A stretch of DNA of 64,000 bases, taken from positions 62,001-126,000 of the forward strand of contig WBMV01008570.1 in assembly GCA_013396655.1 (NCBI GenBank), given 5' to 3'. Numbering within the stretch: position 1 is the stretch's first letter; every line of letters starts with the position of its first letter. Below, in pieces: positions 12,535-25,890 of this stretch. The position numbers and the translations under genes were made by a program. This DNA comes from Campylorhamphus procurvoides. Its lineage: Eukaryota; Chordata; Aves; Passeriformes; Dendrocolaptidae. The notes below the pieces were generated by a model that was not told where the DNA came from, ran no database searches, and worked only from the letters and a program-made list of their open reading frames with translations.

Positions 12535-15500
12535 AACCAAGCAATCTTGCAGGTGGGCCTTAGCAGGACCAGTTTCCAAATCACCTGCATAAGTCTGCTT
12601 GTTGTGGTCAATCACCAGAGTCTGTGAGTTTGTACTCACAGATTAGTACCACTTTTTGCAGTTCTCTGCTACACAATAGTAGCACCATAGTCTCAGTACA
12701 GTACTACAGTTTAGGGACAAGTAGCATAAGATTAAGTCAGGAGCACCTATAGATGCTCAGGCCGGGAGATAGGGAGCACAGGGACTTGAGAGACAGGACT
12801 GTTTTAAAGTATGAATGTTCCTCTTCCAAGGGTTGGACAAAACGTGATCTCAGGACTTTTTTCCACTGCAGTTTCTCCTGTGAACAAAGCTCCCATGAAG
12901 AGCAAGAAACCAGTTTCCCAACACACAGAGATCAGTGAGAAAACAGAAAAATCATAAAGACAAGACAGGGAAATCTCTGCTCTTGGTGCCCTGAAATCAC
13001 ACTCATTCTCTGTCCAAAAGATATAGTAAGTTCAGGGTATGTGGTAAAGGCATGATATTCTTTTCAGTGTCAATATTACAAAACATCCAAAGTGTATCTC
13101 CACTGGTGATGTGCTGTGCTGGACACCCCAGCTGGCTTTGAGCAGATGCAGGTGAGCCCCGGTTGTGCTGATGCACACCCATGTAAAGTTGCCTGGGTTA
13201 GGGATGGCTGCTGCTTAGTATGACAGTAGGGTCTGTAGGCAAACTTTCTCTTTCTGATATACATTGAAACTTGTTGATATACATTGATCCTAACTTCAGT
13301 GACTGGAGTAAAAGCAGATGGTTGGTATTTATGCAAAATGAGAAAGTGATTTATTTAAGGGTTATTACCTGTTACATGTTAATGCTGCTCAATTCTACCA
13401 TGCATTCCTACTCATTCTTCGTGTGATTGTGGAGCGTGTCTTTAAATCAGAACATTTCTGGAAAATAGTTTAGAAGGGATAAATAATGGTGCAGACTTTT
13501 CAACTTAGACAATTAATATGTCTTTTTATTCCAGAGAAGAAATAACATGAGTTAGGAAACTCATGGTCAGGCAAAACTTTGGCTGAGACAGAAGCATGTG
13601 TGTTTGAATGAGAATGACTCCACTTTCTTCACAATTTGCCAGTGAACAGTAGAGCAGCAGTGTTCTACAGAAAACGTCATATTTCTGTGGTGGTTTTTCC
13701 TATCTTGATAAATAAAGTTCCGAACTTTAAAAAAAAAACAAAAACAAACCCAAATCACAAGTATTCTGGATGAACAGAATTAAAATTTTAGAAGTTTAAA
13801 TAGGGAACTGATGGCAAGTCAAACAAGCAGCCAGGGCTGTTGGTTTTTTGAGAATAGCTTGTTGGCTAGAAGCGGGGCAACTAATCAGATTTTAGAACTT
13901 CTTTCAGTTTTTGTGTTATATATAACTAGCCAAAAGAGTTTACAAGCCTCAGGAATATTGTCAGCTTTTTACCACAATCCTTTCTGCATTGTGCATCTAG
14001 AGTTACCTGTTCACTTTGTCGATTGGAAGTATTGGATTTTATTTATTTATTTGTAATGTATACCAATTAGGTCTTTCCTGGTTTTTGGCATTTGGTTGAA
14101 TAATCTGCAAAGGGCACATCCCAGCCTCTCCAGTGCCTCAAGGAAAGAAGTCTTCAATGATTGTGTGGTGTTATATACATAACCGTGGTGCTATGTAGAC
14201 TAAGGCATCTGTTCTTATTTAATTCTAGAAGTGGGTGATATTGCTTGTCTGCAATATCATGAGGTTTGGTATATGGGAAATTACTGAGGGATATTGTCAA
14301 GTATGAATTTCTCAGTCTATAACATATTTATATATGAGTGGAATAAAACTGATCTATTGTATGAACCTTTTATGGCTATATCCTTAATATCTGGATCACA
14401 AGAGGGATGCTAAATAAAAGCCTTATTAAATGGAGACTGTACAATACTTTTGGGTTGACATCAATGTGTAGTGTTGTTTCTGGGGCAGAAGCTCTAGGAC
14501 AGAAGAATGAGTTATCATCAGCTATGCAGACCTGAGGTAGCTGCAATGGTTTCCTGACTAAATGGTACCATGAAATGGAACTCTGCCATGATTGTGACCG
14601 AGTATTTTAGTATCCATGTGTGACAGTAGGAAGCTGTGGCCACATCACATTGCATAGGAACTGATCATCCCAGAACCTTCAACTCCTTGATTAATACCTG
14701 GGTATTAGCAAGCCTATTGCCACTATAAAGATCAATGTATACAGTAAATGATACTGAATGAAGGGTACACATCTAGGTTTTTGTTATTAGACCTATATTT
14801 AAAGTTAACTGCCGACTTTCAGATTGAGAATCTGAGTGCTGGGAAGATCAAGAGAAAAACCTGGGTATTCCTTGAAAGAGTCTTTGTCTACAGGTTAGAG
14901 AATGTAAATGTTTTTAAATGTAACTGTGAACAGTAGTAACACCATTCATATTACTTAGATGTTAAAGAGTTATGTTTTACTTATTCCTTTATTGGATGAA
15001 TCCTTTTTCTGCTCCAGTATTATGATTTTTTGTGTGAGGCAAGTGCCTGTTGTCATTGTTGGCTATATTACTTGTCCCATTTTGCCTTATTTTATGAAAT
15101 TACTCTTAAACAACAGAGGTTTGGTACCTTATATAATATCCAATTGTACTTTTAGCAGTTGAAGGTGTTCAATGCAAGTTCCACAGCATCCAAACTCATA
15201 GGTGGGGATTGAAATACCAAATATCATATGCAGAATTGTGGGATTTCTGAGTGCTAAGGAAAGCTGGCAAGATATAGATGACCTTCCTGCATGAAGTCTG
15301 ACTGATGGAATTCTTAAGTGACTTCATTAAGAAAAATAGGCTTTCATAAACAGTATAAGCCTCAAATCGTGACAACTATAGAAATTCAAGGTGGTGTATA
15401 TGCTTTTATTTATTGTGTCAGTACTAATGAGGAAGCCTGCATGTGCTAAACAGTGTTATTTTTACAAAATGAATGGGGAACAGCTGTTATTTTGTCAGTG

Positions 15501-15889
15501 AATTACAGGTGGAGTTTAAGGTGATCAACTAGTCTATTTTCTAACAACTGGCCTTCCTAACATGGTATTCAGTTGTTGCATGCAGCAACAGGGAAACAAG
15601 TGCCCATCCAATTTCTGCAATCCATTCCCATCATATTGCCAAGCATCTACTAGTATTGCATTAGGGATGTTATAGAGTTAGCCCTTGCTTGTTCTCTTTT
15701 TCTGTATTATCTATGTACTCGCTTCCCCATGGATTTGCCTTATACCTTTTCTGAATTTGCTGGTAAACTATCTTTCCCTACATCCTTCTGATAACCTTTC
15801 TGCCTGTGTAAGAAAACACTTTCTTTACTGCTCTTTAAAACTAGTTCTGTCATTGTTGCAGTTGATGACGGAGTCTGCATTCACTTATC

Positions 15890-16340
15890 CACAGCTTTAT
15901 GTTTTTTTTTAAATTCAGTCATAATCTACTCAGCCTTTTCCTGCAAAATCTGAAGAGGTGTATCATCTTATATTTTCCTGAAAAGGCTACTGCTCTGTCC
16001 CTTGACCATTTTAGTTCCCATGCATTGTATTTCCTCAAACACCACTATGTTCTTGAAATACAGAGACCAGACGGCAGGCGTTACCCAAGATGTGAACACA
16101 CCAACACAGTGTAAAATTACACTCACTTATTTTTTTTCAGCACCTTTGGTGATGATGCCCAGTATGCTGTTAGCTTTTTTTAACTGTCATTTCAAGTTGA
16201 GTCAGTGATTTTAAATAATTTTTACTGTTTTTTCTTGCCAATACAATCCTTGGCATGTTCCCATCTCTGGGGTTTTTTAGAGCTGAAGTATTGGACTTGC
16301 CAGCATAAAATCCAATTACTTTAACATTAATGTGAAGAGA
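15890..16340 (-). mobile_element. Ancient CR1/L3-type LINE relic, 3' region
   Basis: The + strand resembles the reverse complement of the 3' region of old amniote CR1/L3-like elements, as seen in turtle and crocodile genomes. Recognisable blocks include TTCTTGAAATACAGAGACCAGAC (near 16050), then a 'cccaagatgtg' block, then CCCAGTATGCTGTTAGC followed by a T-run and a 'gagtcagtga' block. It is much more diverged than the avian CR1 copies elsewhere in the window. The boundaries are approximate and the family call rests on remembered consensus sequence. Confidence 0.55.
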
Positions 16341-16366
16341 ACTGCTGTCTTGAAATAACAATTATT

Positions 16367-16402
16367 GTTTTAAAAAAAACAAAAAAAACAAAAAAAAAAA
16401 AC
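16367..16402. repeat. A-rich low-complexity tract (A8C-like)
   Basis: A run of A interrupted by single C residues. It is one of several similar A/C or T/G tracts in this window. Confidence 0.8.
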
Positions 16403-18489
16403 CAACCATGCCAAACAGAATAAATGCCAAAGTTTGACTCCAGCAAAGAAAGGGCACTTCCTCAGAGACACTTTCTTTCAAGTTACATCCAGATAAACAT
16501 ACGTAATATTCTTTCCTCATCACATGCAAGATGTACAATGTAGATTTAGTGTACTGACAATCCACTTTCCATTTTCTTGAAAATACAATCTTGTCTCTAC
16601 AGCACAGTTCATTCTCACACTTTCTCCCCAAGCACATCTGTAGATTATCAACTTGTGGAAAAACCTCCATTCATATGTAACTGGACCACAAGGCCAGTGG
16701 AGATGAGGCACTTCAGTGTCTGTCCCTAGGGTAGTGTAAGTCAGAGGGGAGCAAATCTCATGTTCACTTGACAGCTCAACCCACAGACCATTTACAACTG
16801 GTTCGACTGAAGATAGAAGGTAGCCCAAACCTAGATCAATCTTGAGATGCACAATGTTGAGATGTTGATGGAAGCCCCCTGCCTTTTATTGCCTTCCATC
16901 ATTACACGATGTCTGAACTAGCTGGTTGCATTTTGTTCAATGAGTGGTTACCTTTCTTTCTACTTTCTCTTCCGAGAAGTACAATTGCAGTGTAATAACA
17001 GATGGGATTCTGCTCACCTAAAGAGAAATGTTTGTTTTATCTGAACTAGTAACCTCATGCTCTTAGTGGAGAGAGTGCCTTCTTTCAGGGTATGACTTAC
17101 ACGATATACTTTATATGTCTGCCTCTGAAGACGTGCTCTGGATGTCACTGATTTTATGAGCCTAAGCTCCACTCAACATAAATAATACATATAAATGAAA
17201 TCTAACTTGTATGTAGGTATCTACAGTCTGCACATTTAGCCAGATTAATTCTTTCTAATGCAACTAACTTAGATTATGCTAAATACATGCTTTAATATTT
17301 AGTAGTTTTAGCATTACTTTATAATATAGAGTATTCATGTAAAACAAGGGAAGTCCAGTACAGAATAAAAAGTATTAGAATACAGCGACAAGAACAAACT
17401 GACTATTTAGGCTAAATGCAATGCCGAAAGAACCTTGTGTTCAAAGTGTGGTCAATTCATATTCGTGAAGTCACTAAGCAGTGACATCATGATTTGAATG
17501 GCAGCACAAACAACTCAAAGTCATTACTGTGATTCTCATCATATTTCAGCTACAGGGGGTTTTAAATCAGATTTATATGGACTAGACCATGCATTTTAAG
17601 TTGCATTACAAAAGTTAGAATTAGATTTCTGCATTTCTTTATTTGTTAACATTGGTGATACTGTGAAGATACTGTGCATGCATGACTTAAATAGGTACAT
17701 AGTATGATAGGACCTTTTAAATGTTTTTTTATTTCATCAAAAATCATGAAATTATTCTAGACCTATAAAGTATTAAAAGACAGAACAGTGCAGAGTTTCA
17801 GAAGCTAAAGAGCAGAAAGTTTTTGATCATCTGACCTAGCTTCTGAGGATTTGAGAAGCACATAGAGGAACTCATGACTTAAATATGTTTCTTCTCCATT
17901 TAATTTGCTAGTGTTATAACAACATCTGATGGTGCTGCTATAAATACACTCAATTACTAGTACACTCAAAACCTCAAGCTCTAAGTAAAAATTAGGTTTT
18001 TCTATAGGTATTTGAGTAATACTTTTCTCCTTCTAAAGGAGAATACTTTTATTTAATGCTTTATTTAATACATTTTATTTTCTTTAAGAAATACTTTTCT
18101 CTCTTTCTAAAGCATTAAGCTTTCAAAAAAGGAAGATCATGTCAGAAATATTAATAACTGTCTTTTTCTTCAGAGATCTCAAAATAAATTCAGCAGATAT
18201 CAATTACAAATTTCATTTTACTAGTTTCTTTATCGTGTATTTCGATTCAGCAATTTAAAATCATTATTCAAATAAACTATTTGAATAAAAGTAATGCCAG
18301 AATAGAAAGGAATGTGTTTATTTTAATGAAAATAACTTCCAGTATTTCTAAAATTAACTGTCTTTTAATAATCCTAATTTACTTTTATGGTTTTTAAAAG
18401 TTTCCATTTTGGAGAAATTATGCTGGTTAATTATCTAAATTTTGAAGAAATTTGCATATTAAATTCTATAAGACCCTACTAAAATATGT

Positions 18490-18549
18490 ATCTATATCTA
18501 TCTATCTATCTATGCATATCTAGCTATCCATCTATCAATATATCTATAT
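18490..18549. repeat. (ATCT)n tetranucleotide microsatellite, imperfect
   Basis: A perfect TATC core at about 18497-18513 is followed by interrupted TATC/CATC copies. It could be length-polymorphic. Confidence 0.9.
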
Positions 18550-20358
18550 AGCATGTACCTGCAACATGTTTCAAAGAAAGGACACAGATCCTATATACTT
18601 ACAGTGCAAGACAACCCATGGCAAAGACTTGCATGTTGATGCTTGCTGTACTGCACTGAGAGATGGTGGGATGGTGCTGTATCAAGGCCAGTTAACCCTC
18701 TGACACAGTGACAGGCTGCTTTTTGAACCCCAGTGACTAATTCCACATGGTGTCATACTACATCTCATAGCTGCTGCCAGCATCCACCCACACAGAGATC
18801 AGAGGAGATTACAGCAAGCACTTTTAGGAAATTCTTTCCAAGAGGTCTATATTGAGAAAAAAACAACCAGTCACTACAATCCTTGGTTGCTGCTACCCTG
18901 AAGTATCTCCTAAATGAGATAATTATATAACGACATCTTCATTCTCTTTATATTCATCATCATCTTTATTGTCTCAGACATTTCCATATTTTGTGATTTA
19001 AAACCCGTGAGTACAGCTCTTGTTTGATACATGACCTTTCCTTGACTTAGCTAACATCTATTTTTCTCTTGTCCTAACCCTATACATTTGCCTTATTATT
19101 GAGTTCTAAGTCTCTAACTAGTTTACTTTTATTTCCCCCCCTTTGCACATTTTCTGTCCTTTTTTGCATTTAAATCTTCCTTTCCAGAAGTTTCAAAATA
19201 GCCTTCCTCTTTTGAATGTCATTAAAATTTGCCTTTGGGAGACTGCAACAAAACAGTTATTTTCATGTTGTTAACTTTATTTCACAAAAACATATTTGCT
19301 TGGTTTTAGGTTTTGTATGCAAAACTTCTAGATACAACATATATATCTTTACACCTGAAACTGAGCAATTGCATTACTGTGCTACTGCAGCTTTCATCCT
19401 TCCTTACTGAACATTTCCTATACGTTGATACCCTTATTGCTGTATCAAAAATATAGATATTCTAATCAGCTTAATCCTTTTAGTGAATTTACACTTCAGA
19501 TTTGTGATGCCCATAAACTTGGTCAAATGTGCTTTCACGGAAATATATATATCTATTTAAAATATATCATATCTATTATAGAGTAAAGCTTGCAGTTTCC
19601 TCACTTGTATCTGTGTATTTTTCAAGTGTTTCCAGTGAACTAAAAATTTGATTTGGGTCTTACAAGTTATATCTCTTCATATTTAGTGCGAGAAGCCACA
19701 GTGTGATAAAGCCTGTACCCTTTATGTTCTATATGACCATATGCAGTTCATCACATTTCCTTAAGGGAATCTGTTTGTCCTAACAGTCTGTAGTCTTGTT
19801 GCCATCATTCCATGCCATCCTAAAGTGTGTCTAAACTAAACTATATGTATAAAAACTTTTTTCTTTTTCCCAGCCTCACTTTTGTTCCAGTCACATATTT
19901 TTCATTCATAAAAATATATCTGCTGCTATTATTTTCCCCTTGGTATAGCTTGTGTAATTTTTACATAAACCCAAGTCTAAAAGTCATGTGACATTCTCTG
20001 CCCTCACATTTAAAATATAAAGATTTAATGGTTACAGACAAGAGTGTAAATTTCAAAAAATAAAAAGTGAAAAAAGGTACATTACTTGTTTTTAAAATCT
20101 CATCATTTTAAAACAATCCCACTATCCATGCAGTATAGTCAATAGATGACTTGGTGTAGGTCTAGAGGGCTGTTCCAAAGTCAGGAGTGACATCCTAACA
20201 AAGGCAGGTGCTCCCAATTTTCCTCTGCACTCTTTCCACAGGGGCAGCTGAGAAGCCTGGCCTCTACGTTCAGACATCTGAGCAAATCTGTGCTGTTAAT
20301 CTTCCCTGTGTGATCTATAAACACATTTTTCCATGTTTTGCCAAATTATGTTGGCAAC

Positions 20359-20404
20359 TTAAAAAAAACCAACCAAACAAAAAACCCCAACAAAACAAAC
20401 CACC
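20359..20404. repeat. A/C-rich low-complexity tract
   Basis: A-rich stretch with interspersed CC and CCCC groups. No element is attached to it that I can recognise. Confidence 0.75.
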
Positions 20405-21975
20405 TTTTTTATTATGTATTTACTTCTTATTCTTGATTCATGTGTCTATTTACTTTGCATGCTTTCCATAAAGGTAGTATGATACTTCTATCTGCTGGTG
20501 TTCAAATGTACATAGGAAAGAGGAAATACAGAGGAAGGACATTCAATAGAGTGAAATGCTGTTTCACAGATACTGGACAGATTTCCTCAAATTCCTGTGT
20601 ACAGTTTTTCATTATTTTTATTCTGTTGAGTCTCAAACTACATTAACAAATGTCAGCAAGTATAGCCTCACTTTGTGGAGAGAAATATGATAAAGACTAA
20701 CATTTAGAAATTAGCAGGCCTGCACTTGCAGTAGAAGTGTAATACTACAATTTAAGACAGCTCTGAGTGACTCCATAACAATAAAATGGAACACGTTCAC
20801 TTAGGACAAATGAAAAGGTCAGATCCCAGAGAAACAACACTAACATCAGTACCTCTGTTGCTAGATGTTCTGATTATACTCACCAGCAGATGTTTTTCAG
20901 TGGTAGAGGCCATATTAGTCTCTTGTTTCTGTCCCTGCATACTTTTTTGGCTACCAAAATAGAGTTCCCCTGAGAAGGTCAGCAATGGAAAGGGGAAAAA
21001 AATCACCATATATTCTTTCAGAGTGGAAATGGAAGTAAGACCCTAAAGGGATCCCTTCCTGATGCTGGAGAATGAAGTTCCTTTTTCCACCCACTTCCAT
21101 TTTGAACACAAGTTTTCTTCAAAGTATATTCGGTGATGAGAAAGCAATTAAAAATTACAAAGGACTGCTCCATTTGAGCATGTTTCTGTAAAGCATAGCC
21201 TGAAAGTAGTTTGTAGTAGGCAGCTAGGTTGAAAGGCACATCCAGGGAGATGCTGTTAATGTGTCCAAATGAGTTTCAGGTTTTCTTTGTGTCTTCTTTA
21301 GTTTTGCATTACTTTAGTCTTAAAATAGTACTGAATTTTGAAATTGAAGTATCCTATAATAATTTGATTTCCTATTATTCTTTCTATCTCTTGCCAGTCA
21401 TTCAACAATTCATGCAATATATGCTGCAGTTTTAAACAGACTCTAATCAAGCCATTCCTGGTATCTTGTTTACGTGGGAACAATTATTCTGTTCATTTAA
21501 ATGGAAAAAAACATTCTACACTATAAATTAAGAAAATGCTTATTTACAGCTGAGACAATTGGGTTCTGACAGCTTTTCATTCTGGCTCATATTCTGGCTC
21601 TTGTATCTTTCTTCTCTAAATTTCTTAAAATTTATTTACTCTTTAATACCTACTGTTTTACAATTTTTCAGAGATTCGAAAAAAGTCAAACCAGACTTGA
21701 TTTTGTTCTTTCTAAGAGCAGAACTGAAAAGAGAAATTGTGTGTGTATCAGGAACTATTGTGATTTGTTTGTCTCCAGGCTGGATAACAATGATGTTTCT
21801 CTGACTTCTTTTCTATCTTTATTTTGCAGTATAAACCTCTGCATGAATATGATAATGACATAGCAGATGTGTGCCTTTTCCGTGACAAGGGAAAAAGCAT
21901 TCAGTTTAAGTCACTCTGAATTTTCTGTCTTGGATAGTGATTATTTTGGCTGCTTGTCCATAAAATACTCAGTAC

Positions 21976-22016
21976 TATATCACCTTTCATAATTTTATAT
22001 CACCTTTCATAATTTT
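21976..22016. repeat. Tandem duplication, 20-bp unit x2
   Basis: TATATCACCTTTCATAATTT is repeated exactly twice with a 20-bp period, probably a replication-slippage duplication in the intron. Confidence 0.85.
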
Positions 22017-22204
22017 CAGTTCTTTTCTTTAGCAAACAGGCTTTTAAAATTTGAAATGTTATGTTACCCTCCTCAGCAGCTTATGATCATGGAAAGTATG
22101 CCAAACGCCCCAAACTTTCAGTATTACTGCCAGCTGTTCAGTGCCCATTTTGACAGCTACTCTGGAAGATAGTGGGTGTCCAAAGAGTTGATTAGATTGT
22201 TACT

Positions 22205-22222
22205 TTCTCTCTCTCTCTCTTT
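22205..22222. repeat. (TC)n dinucleotide microsatellite
   Basis: A short run of about eight TC units in the PDE4D intron. It ends in TTTG and has no AG close behind that would make it a plausible splice acceptor. Confidence 0.85.
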
Positions 22223-23323
22223 GTTATATTTAAGTCCTTCTTTGATACTTTTCTCTGCCTTAAGTTGCTGGCAGTTCAAAACGTACTTATCAGAGCTTCA
22301 CAAGAGAAAGTAAACTGTGATTTAGAACCCAAGGACAGTAAAACCATTTACCAGGCTGTTATAGCCGTTACCTGTTATCACCGCAAATTCTGGTGATATT
22401 AATCTTTCATTTGTACCCACGCATAGAGAAAATCTCTATTAAAAACATCAATCCCCCCCTCCAGACACAGAAGAGGGAAAAATTACAACATTCAAGGGGA
22501 AATATACACAATAAAAATGATCTTTCAAAAGACAGGATATTTATGGGAGGCATGATAAGAGAATATATGGATCAAAGCCAATGGGACCCATGGTTCAAAG
22601 CCTGCTAACGATCAGTTATAGGCACTACAGTTGCATAATTAATTATTTTCAAAAAGTTCAACCTATCCTGTGTCACTTCTCAAACAAACTGTTCAGATGC
22701 CCTTCATTTAATGAGATGGAAAATGATGCTGGCTGGCTCAGTGATATTGAAGCTGTGCCCTTTCCAGCCCAGTCTGCAGAAGTTTATTTTTTCATTTATC
22801 CTCCTGGGTACACTGGCCAAGCCAATCTCTGCTTTGGTCTTTGTTTTAATGTCCCTCTTGACATTAGTCAGGACATAATAGTCACCTCAATGCAATCTGC
22901 TCTGAATTCCATACTGTTAAGGAAGATCCATGCTTGCCTAGGTTTCACTATAACCAAAATGACTGTTTAGGTTTGATGCTATGTAGGGTCCAGGACATTT
23001 GAGAAAACATATAAAGTCACTCAGTTGATACTGGCACAGGCACTGTTTTTATGCTTGGTAACACTATGATTAGTGACTTAATTGCTGACATATGTTTCTC
23101 GTACTCTAAGGGTCAGAGACATGAGCTGGAAAAATGTTAGGAGCCATTCTTTGAATGCCTAGTGGTGGCATTCTTAACATTTGTGACAACTCAAATGCCA
23201 CAATCACCTATTAAAAGGATTTTTTTCTCGTATGATTATGATCCTCTTGTTATCACTCAGTTTGTGACCAGTGTTATGCATATGCACATGTAGCCCTTTC
23301 AAATATAGACTTCAGGCCATAAG

Positions 23324-23385
23324 GTCATAGTACCTTAGAATGGTTTGGATTGGAAGGGACCTTAAAGACCATCTATCTCCTACCG
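23324..23385 (-). mobile_element. CR1 3'-end fragment, about 60 bp
   Basis: The + strand reads GAATGGTTTGGATTGGAAGG followed by 'gaccttaaagaccatct', which is the reverse complement of the conserved CR1 3' end. A degenerate tail (TCATAGTACCTTAGAA) sits on the left, as expected for a - strand copy. Only the extreme 3' end is present, which is common for CR1. Confidence 0.88.
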
Positions 23386-24697
23386 GAAGACTTCCAGAGA
23401 AGGGGTGAACATGAGGCTTTGGACCTTACTCATATTTCTCATCAGTGCCATAATTTGTCTTTGATTCACAGATAGTAATTACATTTGCATTTTTGGCAGC
23501 CAAGATGTTCACAGCTGTGAAGCAATGTATTTTTCTCCTTGGAATATCCATTCTTGAAAAAGGCTGGAAATGAATAACTAGGAAATGACACTTTGTAAAG
23601 CCATCGCAGCTTTACATCTTGTCCAAACACTTTTCCACCACAGATATGCCTTTCCCCCCACTCCCCTATGTCCGTGAGATAACTGTATGACTTTTTTACT
23701 GATATTGTGCATTTGCAACTTGCTTGCAATTATTTATTTCAACAGTAAAATATAGCTTTGTATTTATGCCACTGGTATCATTGCATGGTTTTAGATGGAT
23801 GGGAAGAATGCATTTTTCAATTTCCAGTAGCTCTTCAAAACATTTTGCTTCATCACCTAAAACTTATTGATTTCCTAAGCAGTAGTTATTTTCTTATTGG
23901 TTACTGACACTAGAAATAGAAGTTCTGTATGATTCACTGTAATTGAAAGCAAACCATTGTAACTCTTTTAACATTCAGACAGCCCAACTGCTCTCTCTGC
24001 CTTCTCTATTTTTTAATTTTTTTTTCTATTTGAGATATTGATCATGGCAATATTTTGGCTTTTGCTTCAAAATAAGATTTTATTTTAGTTTAAACATTCA
24101 TTGGAAATTAGAAATCTAGAAACACAAAATGAAAAAAAATTTAGTTCCCAATAGCTTTCCAGTTACTTCCAAAAGTTCTTGGAAGATATTACTGAAATAA
24201 AATATTAATAAAATTTAAATCTTGTTTAGTTGTTTTACTTGAAGAAGATAATCTAAGGCCTACCATCTCTTGGAATGTACTTTTGCTCATGATTCCATCC
24301 CTTTTCTCTTTCCTGAAAAGTACTGATAAATAGATTTTTGTTTGCTGGAGGTATGTATTTGTTAAAAGAGATGAACTTGAAGGATAAGTTTTTTCTCCCT
24401 TCTACACACATTCTCCAGTCCAGTCCTTTTGCCTGCTGCTCCTCCTTTCTAAGTGTTTCACCATAATAATCCCAGTGAATAACAATTTTGAGACCAGCCT
24501 GAACATCTTTGACATTGTTGTACTATCTCTGTGTGGCTCAGAACCAGTATCTGATTTCAGAGTTGCCTCCTATTTTTGATGTTAAATTAACCTCTGATAC
24601 TGTATTCATTGAAGCAAAAGAAAAGGACTCATTTCCTGAAATTTAGCTTTGCAGAATCAGCTCTTTTGCAATATTCTTTATTGCAGCTGCTTGGGGG

Positions 24698-24766
24698 GAA
24701 AAAAAAAACCCTAAACACAAAAACAAACAAACAAACAAACAAACAAACCCCCCAAAACCACCAAAA
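24698..24766. repeat. A-rich tract with perfect (AAAC)7
   Basis: A G6A10 start leads into A-rich sequence and a perfect AAAC array at 24721-24748, followed by C-runs. Confidence 0.9.
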
Positions 24767-25751
24767 AGCAGCTTTTCATAAAGGATGGACTATAGATACA
24801 ATCACAAACATTACTGCATAACATAATAATTCATGAAGATTTAAATTATACAGATATTCACATTATTGGTTATTTTACTTTCACCAGTGTCAGGGAATTG
24901 TATGAACTTTAATATTTGAACAGAGATTGTCTGCCTTCCTTCTCTACTTTAAGTACTTCTTGAGGAGTGTATTTTGTTTTAATCAAACATTTCATGTCTC
25001 GAGCATGCTTGTAGAAATCTCTGAAATCGTAGAAACCCATGAATATTCTGAAAACTTATGCTTACTAAATTGCATTTTTACATTGACACTTCAGTTTAGT
25101 AGCAAAAACTGCATTGGTATTTTGCTCAGTGCTACTTTATTCATGCATTAAGAAAGTCAGATATAAATTAGTTTTTGTTTTCATTGCCTTAACTTATAAC
25201 AATCGCAGAAAAATTTCAGAGAAGAAAATAATACACAAGCCTGCTTAATTGATTATCTCTTATAATAGCCTGTCTTTATCATGGATAGGCAGGCTGTCCT
25301 CTGTTGGCAAAGAGTCATGGCTGGAGGCAGTTAAAAACAATAGAATGTGAAAATATGTACTATTGAGGCTTCCTTTAGGCAAAACTACCAGATTCCCAGG
25401 AGGAGATGCTTGCCCACATGCTGTCCTGGCAGGATTGTGTAGTATGGTATGCCAAGCACATATTTGACCCTTGCCAGGTTTTTCCTCTTTACACTTCAGT
25501 AATATTTCATTTGCTGTATTAGTTGCTCACTAAACTTTTTTTTTTTTAATTCCTTAGTACTTTTTGTTGTTATTCTGAAAAAAAAACCCCAAAAAAAACC
25601 ATTTAGTTCTGTCTGGAAGGATAATTCATTTGATACATTCTTTAAAAGTTACTTCCTATGCCCTTGTTATTACTCCCAGTAATATTACTTTTAGGACATG
25701 CAAGGTTTTTTATTGTTTGTTGGTTGGTTGGCGTTTTTGTTTGTTTTTAAG

Positions 25752-25890
25752 GTCTTGGCACTTTACAAAGTTCCCATTTTATAGGTAGGGAAATAGAAGC
25801 ACAGAAAGGGCTAAAATTATTCACTCAGGATGACTCATCCAGTGGAAGAACAGGTTTTCATATCCCCTTATCCTACTTCATTCCCACAAA
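25752..25890 (+). mobile_element. MIR-like (amniote CORE-SINE) relic
   Basis: The stretch ATTTTATAGGTAGGGAAATA, then 'gaagcacagaaagggctaaa', then 'ttcactcaggatgactcatcc' follows the MIR pattern 'tttatagatgaggaaactgaggcacagagaggttaagtgacttgcccaaggtcac' block by block. The following 'agtggaagaacaggttttcatatcc' fits the MIR 3' part. It is highly diverged and consistent with an ancient insertion shared among amniotes. Similarity was judged by eye. Confidence 0.6.

Noticed and set aside
12282..12611. 109-codon minus-strand ORF
   Set aside because: It is open because of a local GC-rich patch, has no recognisable domain and no splice or promoter support, and the opposite strand is also open.
15685..15912. 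Possible PDE4D3 first exon because the frame contains ...SPWIC, like the end of the D3 N-terminus
   Set aside because: No GT donor follows the required TG, and the preceding residues do not match the D3 N-terminus.
24700..24716. CCCTAA near an A-run as a telomere-like repeat
   Set aside because: Only one copy of the hexamer; it is part of an A/C low-complexity tract.
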